From: Capitulum mitella
Lineage: Eukaryota > Arthropoda > Thecostraca > Pollicipedomorpha > Pollicipedidae
DNA length: 64,000 nucleotides
Assembly: GCA_030062745.1 (NCBI GenBank)
Contig: CP099846.1
Coordinates: forward strand, 7,499,432-7,563,431
Direction: 5' to 3'
Made by a program: the position numbers and the translations under genes. The notes under the pieces are model-generated. The model was not told the origin of the DNA. It searched no databases and was given only the letters and a program-made list of their open reading frames with translations. Below, one piece after another: positions 21,901 through 32,900 of this stretch. Position 1 is the stretch's first letter. Each line of letters opens with the position of its first letter.

Positions 21901-22299
21901 TGCGTTTTGTTCTACTTCCCAGTACAGTGGTAAGGCTTTCACATTTTTGACAATACACATGGTGCAGTGTGTTTGTGTAAGAGTTTTTGCTTGACTTTGT
22001 GAACGTTTTCACGTGGCGGTGAACACAAATTGTGGACAATCGGATAGTTCACATAAGCCCGGACAATGGGCGAGTTTTTCATATAGCCGGACGTTACAAT
22101 CGTGTGTGTGCGTGTGCGTGTGCGTGCGTTGACAAGCACCCCGTAGTGGGGACCGGAGCCGGATAAACACACGCGAAGCGAGGACGGTCTGCAGAGAGAG
22201 GACCTTTTGCCTGTCCTCGCTCCGCAGACCTACTGGAAACTGCTCCATTTGCCAACAGATCCCACTGTTATCAAAATCAAGATGGTCCTTACTTCGGGG

Positions 22300-25200
22300 C
22301 AAATATCCAACTGATGTGTAAACAAGTCGTCAAATGGTCTTGGCATGAATACACAAATCCGGCGGGCCGTTCGCGGGCTTTTCTGAAATGATGCGTGGCG
22401 TCACAGAATAGCCGCAGAGTTATTGCAGATTTGGTTTGTTAAAGAGCGCATTCATACTTGTGCCCTCAATTTACCATTTGAGTATTTTTTCCATCACTGA
22501 AATTGTATCTAAGTTTTAAATGCTTCTTTTAATATTCTTAAATCGGAAAAGCTTGCATCACTACGAATGTCTTTCTGCTTCGGTTCACGGGCATTCACGG
22601 CGCTGGTTTACGTACGGGGGCAGGCGTTGGGTGCTGGAAAAGACGAAAATGGTGAGAACATTTCACACTGATTCATACTGATTTTCTGAGCTGTACATCT
22701 GTGCTTAGAAACTGTCTAGTTCAAAAGAATAAGAAGTTAAGTGACAATCAACAAGAACAGAAAAGCGGCCAGTTTAGTTTTAGCGTGAGATTAACTCTCG
22801 GCAGAATTGTGCCTGATTGATATAACTGGGTTGGACACGGTATTTTGGGTGGAATATAGAGGCTTGGACGAAGCATTTTTTAAAGCTGGTGTGGCAAAGG
22901 CCAGTTTTTTGGTCGTTTTCGCCCCAGCCCCCTGCCATTATTTTGTCATCCGATTTCAAACACTTCATTTTCGGTCCTGATGAAAATAGAAAAAGCTTTG
23001 TTTTTCCCTAGTTACAGACTGTTTAGGAGCCTTATTTTGCTAATGGACAGAAATACCTTGAAAGGCACTGGACTGAAGCGCTTTATGAAGACATTGCTCC
23101 ATCATCTCTATGTTTCTGCTGTGTAATTTATTTCTGGTTTTGTACTTAATGTTTTCTCAAAAAAAGAAAACTGGCGTGTGGATGGTACCCTTTCACATCC
23201 AACTTAGGAAACAGTCCTACTTAAAAGTAGGTGTGGCATATTGAATTGAGGAAATACTAACAGTAAAAAAGCAGTGACGCTTTCAAACATTATGACAATG
23301 AGAGGCATTTTTTAGTAACTTGTGTCTGAAACAGTTTGCACTTCTCTGTTACTTTGTATGACTTGACCAGAGCAATTTGAGACTGCTGTTGTTCCCATTT
23401 CGATAATGTTTTTGATCACAGAAAAAGGCTAAGAATAAAAACAAATTACGGAAGAGGTCTGGTAAGCACTTCAACAAGGACAAGGAGCAGCTTAACGTCG
23501 GTGCGAGTAAAAATCTCCCGTCTGACGGGGGTTAAGGTCTATTCAGTCCTGTTGTTTATCCATGTTTTCGGCAACCGATTTAGGAAATTTTGGGCGACTG
23601 GCAAGGGTACAAAGGTGCATGTATTTCAAGGGTATTGCATGCTCAAGTATGACGTTTTAGCTGGAATATATGACGTCACCCAAGATCAGAACTGCGCCTG
23701 TGAATGAAGAAGATGGCTTGAGCTTGGGCTTTGCATAAATTTAATGTAAGTTTATGTATGAATGGCTCCCTTGAACGCTGTGCGAGATTTGTTACTACTC
23801 TTTGGACTAGGGCGCAGGCTTAACAGTTAAGTTTAAAAAGACTGGAAACAACTGTTCGTTTTTTCAGGTCACGCTTTTCCGAGATGGAAGTGTCGACACA
23901 GGATTTTTCTGTTGCATCAACAACGCACGTAGTAAGAAGTGCCTATGTCTCCATCCCGACGTTACAGCGTGAGACAGTAAAGGACCGCAAAAACGCTTAA
24001 CTGTTTCTCACATTCAGCCACCTAAGACACTTGCGTTGTTCCCTTTCTGCCTTTACCATGGAATTACCTCTGTGCCATACCTCTGTTCTATCTCTCTCCT
24101 CAATGCTAGGGCAAATTAGATGTTACTCGCCCTGACGTCTCTCGGGCACTGAAACATTTCGAATTATAATAAAATGATCACTTTAACATACAAAATGGTG
24201 GGATAACAGCAACGAAAGCTGGTTTTTAGTTAACTTCCGTCTATCAGAGTGAGACACTACAAGACGGCTTTAGTCAGGCAGCAAGTGACTCATTTGTAGC
24301 TTCATCAGAAGCCGGCGTGCAGGTCAGTAAGACCCTCTTTTTGGCGGGCATATTAAATTTTTGTATCACTGACAGGCGGTTGCCGACCTACCATACGCGC
24401 ACGTCGCCTGCATTCGTCGCGCCACGTCCCTACACCACCATACTACGTTCTTGCCACTTACGTAGTAGACCAAGAATTTTATGTGGCTCTTGCGATTATA
24501 TTGGTTCCCTTGTCATTGTATTTCCTTAATCCGATTCTGAAACCTGTGCTTTACATTACATAATGCGGATGGAATCTCTCTGGCAATAGAAGTCCGACCG
24601 CTTCATTGCCCATCACCCCTGACGTGTGCCTGCTGTTTCCGCTGCCATCAGTCGTAACAGTCGGCCGCCGCCGCGGTGCCACACTGCTCACGGATGACCC
24701 GAAGGTCTCTGTGACTGTCTGGAAACGATGTAATGTCAGACCAAAAGCGTTCGTGTCAACCTGGGTTCGTGACAGTCGGTCCATTACCTGGTTTGTTCTC
24801 AGCCACGCGGCGAACTGCCCTCCCCGGCAAGTTTTCCAACTGATAACAACCGTCGGAATGTACAGTTGCTACGATTATTTTGCTCTTTGCTGCCAACCAA
24901 AAGCCACATACAGTATGACTTGGGTTGTCAGGTTAATGCTTATAGCTCCGAATGAGATTTATGTTAATAAATGCCACGTGATGCCGCTTGTTCCACATAA
25001 ACCGGTTCACGTGCCTCCTGAGCAGCTGGCGACAGGTGCATCGCGCCCGCTCCATGTCCGCTTTGAACGCAGATGCCCTCGACGGCAATGATGTAAGTGT
25101 TGTTTTCGGAAACGTCCAAACCAATTTCCGCACAAGTTCCTAGGAGAAAGCCATGCGAGTGTCCATGGTTGTCCAAGATCCAAGTCTGTCCAAGAAATTT

Positions 25201-27259
25201 CCGAATAAAACAAGGACGCCTGCCTCCGGTTTGCAAACAGCGAAGGCTACATGTATTGCTCATTTTTTTAATCACCTAAAAATGCAACGGCATTAAAAAT
25301 GCAAGTTTTTCCGGCCTGGCCTGCAACACATTCAGATCGTGACTGACACCAGGACAAGGCGCAAGACGCCGGACCTACCTCAAATTCCTGAGCCGCTGCA
25401 GACTTCCGTGACTGCTGCACGTGGCGTTCCCGACCGATCCCGAGACGGTCGGCTTCCGAAAAGCAATGACGCAAATAATCTACAGTGCTCTCGTAGAGAA
25501 TGACGGCCCTTAATTCGATACCATGATCCACAGTGGACCGCTCTGACCGCCCGAAACATTACTCAAGTGTGTGAAGAGCGCCGGGGCGCACCCTGCTCCC
25601 GCTCCGAAAACGCTGCAGTCACGTCAGACGCCGTCGCCATGGCAACGCGAGCGAAGATCGCAGTGTTGCCGTGGCGACCGCAGGACTCCGCTGCGCCGCC
25701 GCGGCGTGAGACGTGAGACGCGGTGTTGCGTGTTCCGTGACGAGTTTTGCGTTTTACGTTAGTGGTAGGTTCCGCACAGTCGTAAGGCAGGCTTTACTCC
25801 TCGTTGCTAGCAATAAAACTGTTTTCGCACTTACAAACGCCCTACTCGTGACCTAATTCTCCTGCGCCTTTGACGTCACAATACCCCGAGACGGATTGTC
25901 TGGAACGTTCTGCGATTCTCGACCGTAATAGACATTCCGCTTTCCACGCTTCCGCTCACAGCCACAGACAGACCGCCGTTTTGCAGTGTACCAATGTCGA
26001 TCCACACTACCGTCTTTCCAAGGACCGCCCGCACTAACCCCGTGATATGCGTACTTCCATTAAGAGAATGAAGCGGACCTCACGCCCTGTCTGTTCTCCC
26101 GACTGACTGCTAACTCCCTCTCCACAAATGCATTAACCACTGCTTCTAAAACTACCTATAGATGGCGCTCCACATAGATTCGACCCGCGGCGATGTGGCA
26201 GGCCCCGTTCAACCGTTTCTCGAGCTGTGACGTCAACCGGGCATGAGTAAATCCCTTCGTCCATGCTAAACTATTGGAATCAAGCCAATGTTTGAAGGGC
26301 AGCTGTTAGAAAACTAGGCTGTCTCCAAATGAGATGTAAGCTTCATAACAATTTTTCACTCATGAAATCCTTAAAAGTGGCATAAAATACGGCCCAATTT
26401 TTTTTCGTAATATCTGAAGAGGATGTTTCCATAATATCTGCAACACAGCGAAATACCAGAAAAGGGATCCCTTCAGCATACGAAGTACTTTTGGAAGAGG
26501 CCTGCTGCCATATGAAGATTCCTCTATGTGTTTGCGCAATTATTGCTACCATTTCCAGACCTACGGATAGTATGAAAAAAGCGTGTTTTATGAGAGCTAA
26601 TTTTGGTGCACCTATGGAAAAAAGATTTTGCGTGAGGGGGTCCAGTTCATTGATACAGTGTTGCTTGAGGAATTTTAGCGCGCTCCTTTGGCTGCTTTTT
26701 GTAGATCAGAGATAAGGCGTGTTCCAATATCCAGTATCTCTCATGTCTGCTGACCAAATAAAAATGAGGCCAAAACAAATTTTTATACATTTCGCGCCAA
26801 AACCAGGGTAAGCAGTGTCAGGTACTCCTATCAGATTATAGTGTCTTAGAGTAATATTTGGTCTGAAAAGGACATATGGTGTGCCATTTGTTTCCTGTTG
26901 CCAGGTGTGATGAAGCCAATTTATTGCCTTGGGAACTTGTTGTCCTATGCTTTTTGTGTTTTCCTTTTGTGTCTTGTGTTTTGTGTTTGGTTGTCTAATA
27001 ATTGCATGTGGTAACCAGCAAAGTTGAATTGTAACATGTGGCTACATGTTACAGTTTAACTTTAGTAGCCTGAAGAATGAGAACGAAACCAAAAAATGAC
27101 AACAATCAAAGTGACAGGTACAATTGTGTTCTGTGCAGAGGCCAATGTTATGAACAATGTTTACAAAATGTGGATCCAGATTTATTTGTATAGTACAAAC
27201 CTAAACTGAGGCTTCAGAAACATCATCATGCTATTCTGGAATGGGCAGTAGATTGATAA
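22300..27259. other. Long region without a recognisable gene
   Basis: AT-rich sequence with a GC/CpG-rich patch at about 25560-25750 (see X-box pair). A minus-strand frame at 25268-25531 reads like protein (AVILYESTVDYLRHCFSEAD) but lacks an ATG and a known family. Frames at 24606-25091 (plus) and 24964-25275 (minus) are also unassigned. Confidence 0.6.
25633..25678. promoter_or_regulatory. Pair of inverted X-box (RFX) motifs in a CpG-rich patch
   Basis: GTCGCCATGGCAAC at 25633-25646 and, on the opposite strand, GTCGCCACGGCAAC at 25665-25678. Both fit the RFX X-box consensus GTNRCC-N(0-3)-RGYAAC without mismatch and lie 18 bp apart. The patch is CpG-rich in otherwise AT-rich DNA, as expected of a promoter. 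RFX factors control ciliary genes in animals. No confident exon flanks it. Confidence 0.5.
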
Positions 27260-29035
27260 CACTGGTCAACAACAAATTTTTTGTCTGAGTTTTTTCAGCT
27301 GATTTAGGACGAATCTGATGCGCTGAATCCAAAAATCAGATTGGTTTTGCTCAATCAGGTCAAGTTTTTGAGCTATGGCCACATGTCGTTTTTTACGTTT
27401 TTGTTCACGTGTACGCTTGTATGGAGCATTTTAGAAGAAGTTGGTGGGGGTAAAATGCCATGTCGAATATTTTTTTGATTGGAAATGATTATTTTAATGA
27501 CAAGTATTCAGGTCCGATAGTTCTGGGTGATTATGTCGAAAAGGGATCAGTTTGAAGCCATAAAACCTCGAAATCTTCCAAAAATTCGTGCGGCAAAGCA
27601 TAAAGTCGGTGGATCAAAACTAAGTTAATGGGGCAGCCGCCCCACGAAGTGTATAGGAAATTCCACCCGCGCATGTACTGGTGTTTTCGCCTCATGTGTG
27701 TTGCGGAATATTTGCGTTGTCGTGCTGGTGGCGGCAAATACGGAACGCGGTGGGCTGCGGTGGTTGTGTACAGTGGAAGTGGCAACTAAACGTGAAGCCG
27801 CTGGTTGTAATTTTGTGATAATGTGATACAAAAAAGTTGTATTTCTTGAAATAACGAACTCTGGAGAATGTACAATACCTACATGTGCCAACTTATGACT
27901 AATTCGTCCATATTTTTGTTTTGCATGTGAATAAGATGGCTTCGCCCAGAAGATCGTGCAGAAATAAGCCCGACGTGTTCTGCTACATATGTGGAGAATA
28001 CACCCTTGCTCCTAATAGGAAGCCAGTCACAAGTTTCATAATGCGTGCTTACCATGCTTATGCAAGATGCAAAGAAAGGAACGTCATCAACGACCCTCTG
28101 GTGGCCAGAGACAGAATACTTTTCCCACCGCTGCACATCAAGCTCGGCTTAATCAAGCAGTTCACCAAGGCTCTGGACAAGGATGGTGACTGCTTCACTT
28201 ACTTGTGCCAGGCTTTTCCAGGATTGACCATGAAAAAGTTGAAAGCTGGCATATTTGACGGTCCTCAGATCCGTCAGCTCATCAGAGATCCAGAGTTTGA
28301 AAACTCAATGAACGAAGTGGAACTCGAAGCGTGGAAGGCATTTGTTCTAGTAGTGAAGAACTTTCTTGGCAACAACAAGGCCAGAAACTACGCAGAACTT
28401 GTCAACAACATGCTGACTGCTTTCGGAAACCTGGGCTGCAACATGAGCGTCAAGATGCACTACCTATTTTCACATATGGACCGGTTTCCTGAGAACCTGG
28501 GTTCGATGAGTGACGAGCAGGGAGAGAGATTCCATCAGGACCTGAAAGAGATGGAGACCAGGTATCAGGGTCGCTGTGACGCAGTCATGATGGCTGACTA
28601 CTGTTGGACTCTGAAGAGAGACCTCCCTGCCGCTGAGCATTCCAGGAGTTCAAAGAAACGGAAGTTCAAGCCCTGAAGTTTGAAAATCTGGTGAAGCAAC
28701 ATGCAATTTACGTGTACTTACCTTTATCAATGTCCACCATTCAGTTTACAGTAATCGCTGTTTCGATCAGGTAATCAATATATGTTGTTGGAAAAACATA
28801 TTTGCTCATAAAAACATATTTAGGATGATATGTGTTGACAAAAATCAGCTGATAATGCCAAAAAATGTAATCGATTTTGTCACAAGATCTGATTTTTTTC
28901 AAATCAACTTAGCACAAAAACCTGACCTGATGGAGAGAAACGGATGCCATTTCCTGATTCAGCAGTGCAAAAATACCCTAAATCAGTTGTAGAAATCTAG
29001 ACAACATTCAAAAAGTAAAAAATTGTTGCCCAGTG
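27260..29035 (+). mobile_element. CACTG-ended DNA transposon, internally deleted
   Basis: Left end CACTGGTCAACAACAAATTTT and right end, inverted, CACTGGGCAACAATTTTTTAC. TAA lies immediately outside on both sides (27257-27259 and 29036-29038), giving a 3-bp duplication. Further in, both ends share inverted blocks (CTGATTTAGG, then ATCAGGTCA-GTTTTTG) for about 120-150 bp. CACTG/CACTA termini with a 3-bp duplication point to the CMC (EnSpm/CACTA-Chapaev) group. The enclosed gene lacks its central region, so this copy is probably non-autonomous. Confidence 0.7.
27936..28676 (+). CDS. Orphan transposase-like protein, central part deleted
   Basis: An open 246-residue frame from ATG 27936 to TGA 28676. 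The N-terminus has CYICGEYTL, a CxxC start of a zinc region. At about residue 45 it jumps to NDPLVARDRILFPPLHIKLGL, then FDGPQIRQLIRD, FLGNNKARNYAELV, NMSVKMHYLFSHMDRFPENLG, SDEQGERFHQDLKEMETRYQ and MMADYCWTLKRD. I recognise this set from a large family of uncharacterised arthropod and cnidarian proteins that are much longer (several hundred residues more between the two halves, with Asp-containing blocks). The join is in frame, so the shortened protein could still be made. The flanking inverted repeats argue that the family is a transposase or its relic. Confidence 0.65.
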   Translation: MASPRRSCRNKPDVFCYICGEYTLAPNRKPVTSFIMRAYHAYARCKERNVINDPLVARDRILFPPLHIKLGLIKQFTKALDKDGDCFTYLCQAFPGLTMKKLKAGIFDGPQIRQLIRDPEFENSMNEVELEAWKAFVLVVKNFLGNNKARNYAELVNNMLTAFGNLGCNMSVKMHYLFSHMDRFPENLGSMSDEQGERFHQDLKEMETRYQGRCDAVMMADYCWTLKRDLPAAEHSRSSKKRKFKP

Positions 29036-29944
29036 TAATTGTTGCTTGTGATAAAACATGAAAGTAACTGACATGTATTATTACAGCTGGGGTTTGATTG
29101 GTGTACACTGCTCCAAGCATGACTGTTTATATGTATATAAGAACAAAAGAATGGGCCTTAAAAACGTAAAATATAAATTTGTTGCTTGAAAATGTTTGAT
29201 AACAAGTCATTGTTTGGAATGAAAAATACAATTTATGAAAACAAATTACATATATAATGCTCAAATCAGTTCTACTAACATCACAGCTCCTTACATGCAG
29301 CCCTCCTTATGAATACAGCATTTGATCATTGGAATTTTATGGGATCCATTATCAAGGAAGATGCAATGAATAAAGGTAAATCGTAAGCACTGCACATCTA
29401 AATTACATACCATTTTTAATGGGAACACAACATAAATTTATAACTGGAAAAGAGGTGATTGGCAAGGTCTTTGACCTTGCTTTGAATATAAGTATTTACT
29501 TGGTTATGTATAACAATATTGTGGCAAATGGTGATTTAGATACTTAAAGCCATGCCTATTAAGCTGAGATAAACCAAGTATGTATGTAAAAAAACAATAT
29601 CCTACATTTACAACTCATATTTAAACATTTTAAAGGCCTCTGGCTCTATGCCACTATTGGTGCTCCAACCACAGCAGTTTTGGTTGTCTGGAGCTATTGA
29701 CCCAAATGCCAAAGGTCTTGTGCTCTGTCTCACCATGGCTTCTGATTCTGGTGTGGCTGGGAGGATGAATGTTATGAATGAATGAATAATGTCATGTCAT
29801 GAAATGTGCACCTGCCAAGCCATGTCAGAAGTGAACAGCAAACACATTTTGTGTCCATTTTGCAATATATTTGACTTAAATGGCCTAAATAAAATAAGTA
29901 CATAAAATAAGTTAAATAAAACGCTCCAAGACCTCTGCTGCCAC
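29036..29944. other. No recognisable gene
   Basis: AT-rich sequence between the CACTG element and the 3' end of the P-type transposase gene; probably includes that gene's 3' UTR. Confidence 0.6.
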
Positions 29945-32900
29945 CTACTGGGCATAATCCTTACGCTTGCGCATCTCCCTGCGCCGAAGCGTCTCCTCCC
30001 GTCGATGGGCATTGACATGCCTCAAACGAATAAATGTGCGGGTCCGGACAAAAGAACGGACAATGTCCTTCGCCATGTCTGGGTGCTTGGTCTCCAGCAC
30101 ACGGGTGAGCCCTGCCACGACGCCAGGCTCGCGGCTGAGGTGGTCCGGCTGCAGAGCATGGTGGGCGCAAAAGTCGCTCTCGAGTTGATGAAAAGTTTTG
30201 TAAAAGCTGGAGGTGGGCAGTGTTAGCCCACCCATGCTCCGCAGCCTCGTCCAGAGCGCCTCCAGGGGCGCATCCTCGGAGAGTTCGGAGGGCAAACCTA
30301 GTTCGGCACCACCGTTGCGAGCCACGTACCCAGCCACATAGGCCATGGCGCTTGCTGTGGCCGGCACTGCGGTGGCCGTGTCGATGGCGCACGGCACAGC
30401 ACTTGAAGTGCTGGTGCCCTGCTCGGCTTCAGCGAGCAAGGCGTGGATCTCGGTCAGGGCCACCACCTCCATCTGCGCCTCTGCCTCCGCTTGGGTCGCC
30501 AGCTCCGCTTCGGCAGGTTCAGCGCAGCGTGCCGCAACCTCCTCGTCCTGGAGCTCTCGCAGCTTCTCCGCCGTCTCTGTTTCTTCGTCCTCGTCTCTGT
30601 GTCTCTGGGGGGCGTAGATGTCGGTAGGACCAGGCTCCACCTCGCGCCTGCCTAGCGGGTTCACGCGACGGGGCGTCAGCATAAGGAGGGCAAGGAGCCT
30701 GAGGCGGCTTTTGGCCTCGGTCGGGGTTGGGTTGGTGTTGGCGCCACCACCACCTCGCACCAAGCTGAAGAAAGCTTCGAGGCGGTCTTGTGAAAGGCGC
30801 CTAGTGAGCAGATAAATCTCTGGACCGAGGCTGTCCCTGAGATCGCGAAGCAAACCTCGAATCGCGCGGATGCTTGTCAGCAGCCCCTTCTGGAAGGGAT
30901 AAAGGTGACGAGCACTGCCAACTCGTAGCCCGGCCACCTCGTCGGCGAGTGCATCAAGTGCAGCCTCCTGTGCTGACGAGCCACTGAAGCCGCGACGCAG
31001 CGGCTTGGCGTCAGCCGGGTGGCCGGCGTTCATGACGTCAAAGCCGTTGTCCACCACTCTGAGGAATCGCGCCTCTTCTCGTCGGTCGGAGTGTCGTTCC
31101 AGAGCTAGCGCGCATGACGCGCTCAGCAGTTGAACTGCCGGGCGCACCCTCTGCCGCGCCTGGCCAGTCACCTGAAAGAAGGCAGCGCCATTCTAATGTT
31201 GCATCTTTAGTGTTTGTGTAGCAGAGGTGCTGAAGCACTCCCAAACCCGGATAATTACGTAATGAACAAAATATTTGCGAACTGTTGGCACGTCGAATCG
31301 CATTGAATATGGATTTCCCTAGTGCTACAGCCTAATAAAAATCATCTACTTTGAGTCGAGCTTAGTACGAGTGAGAAAGCTTTGGTCCCACTAGTCACAC
31401 TCCACGACATATAACGTTGAAAACTAAAAATGTCAAGCTTCTAAGCGTCCATGACTTGTAATCTGTTCACCTTTGGGCTAGGAGCGTAGCCAACGGGGCA
31501 CGGAGCCATGCCTTTTGGAAAACGCAATTAATCATTTTCAGACCGACCATATGCGGCCTGAAATAAACATGAATTCCGATATCGTGCAAGTTATGCTCCC
31601 ATCTCTATTCCCCATCCGGACATGTATTCAAGTCGCCTCGGCACTCACTTAATCTTGCGGGTCAGCTGACAACTGACATATGGTGAAAGTCACTGACTAT
31701 TGCTGGACCGTGTCGTTAATGTCGGGACGTTTATCGGATTACGCCATCGATTGAGGCATGAAGGTCCGTGCAACAGCCGCTGCTTACCATGGGATCTGAT
31801 TCCAAAGTACCCTTACAAAATATTATGATAAAATGTATGTCATATTTGCGAATGTTAACAGTATACCTCAACATGCGTAGTCCAGTGAACTTTGTGCAGG
31901 ACTCTAAGTTCAGCGCTTCCATCTACGGTTAACAGCTGCTGCACGAGAGACTTGTTTATTACGCCTCCCGCTTTCGTGTGCACGTCTTTGTCCAGGATAT
32001 GGTTGCGGAGGTTCTTGATGAGGTGGGGAGGGTCCGCCATCACCCAGATCCGCCTACCGGCATGAAATCATGATGAATGATGTATGTTTCAGTATGTTCA
32101 GTACGTTCAATAAATGACGTTTGTAGCATGTTTTAGGACGTTTTGTTTTAATTGACAAGTTTAGATTAGATTAAGTTAGGTTAGGCTAGGTGAAGGTTAG
32201 GTGAGATTGGGATAGGCCAACTAAAGGATTTGCACGTTCAGGGTTTGATGTAAAAGGAAGTGCAAAAGCGATATGCTTTTATTTGCAAAAATACCGTGCT
32301 GGGTCAGCTGGGTTGGTGATGGAGACCTCGGCGTCGTGGCCGATGCCCAGCTGCCGCCACAGGGCCATGTTGCCTCCGCTCATGTCGCTCACGATTGAGA
32401 CCACACGGCCACCAGCCGCCTCGACAGCCAAGACCGCCTCCAGCAGCCGCTCCTTCGATGCAGGCTGGTCAAATGCGTAGAGTATGGGCATTCTCCACTT
32501 CGCGAACAGCCCACAGGCCAGGAATAGCTGCAGGTGCTTGTGAGGTCCGAGGATCTGAGGGGTATATTGCATTTAAAATTAGAATGATGGCGATGGTTAT
32601 TTCATTGCCAGAGAGCACGTGCTGCAAGGCTTGTTTGTGACCATATACAATCCAGATTTGTGTTGTGTAAAGAGGATGGAATTAAATCGTAAATTACTTG
32701 AGTGTGAAATATTCACGCCAGTTCCACAACAGTCGTATTACATCAGTCAAATGAATAACTACAAATGACAGCACGTCAGTAACACATTACAACACACCAT
32801 ACAGTGCAGGATATTTTACAAAAAGCACCAAGTTGATTCCATTTCAGTACCGTGTGAAGATGAGCTCCAAGAACACGCACCTGGTCACGCTGATGATCGT

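Noticed and set aside
32153..32215. Interstitial telomere array
   Set aside because: Only two exact TTAGG units in a degenerate run inside an intron.
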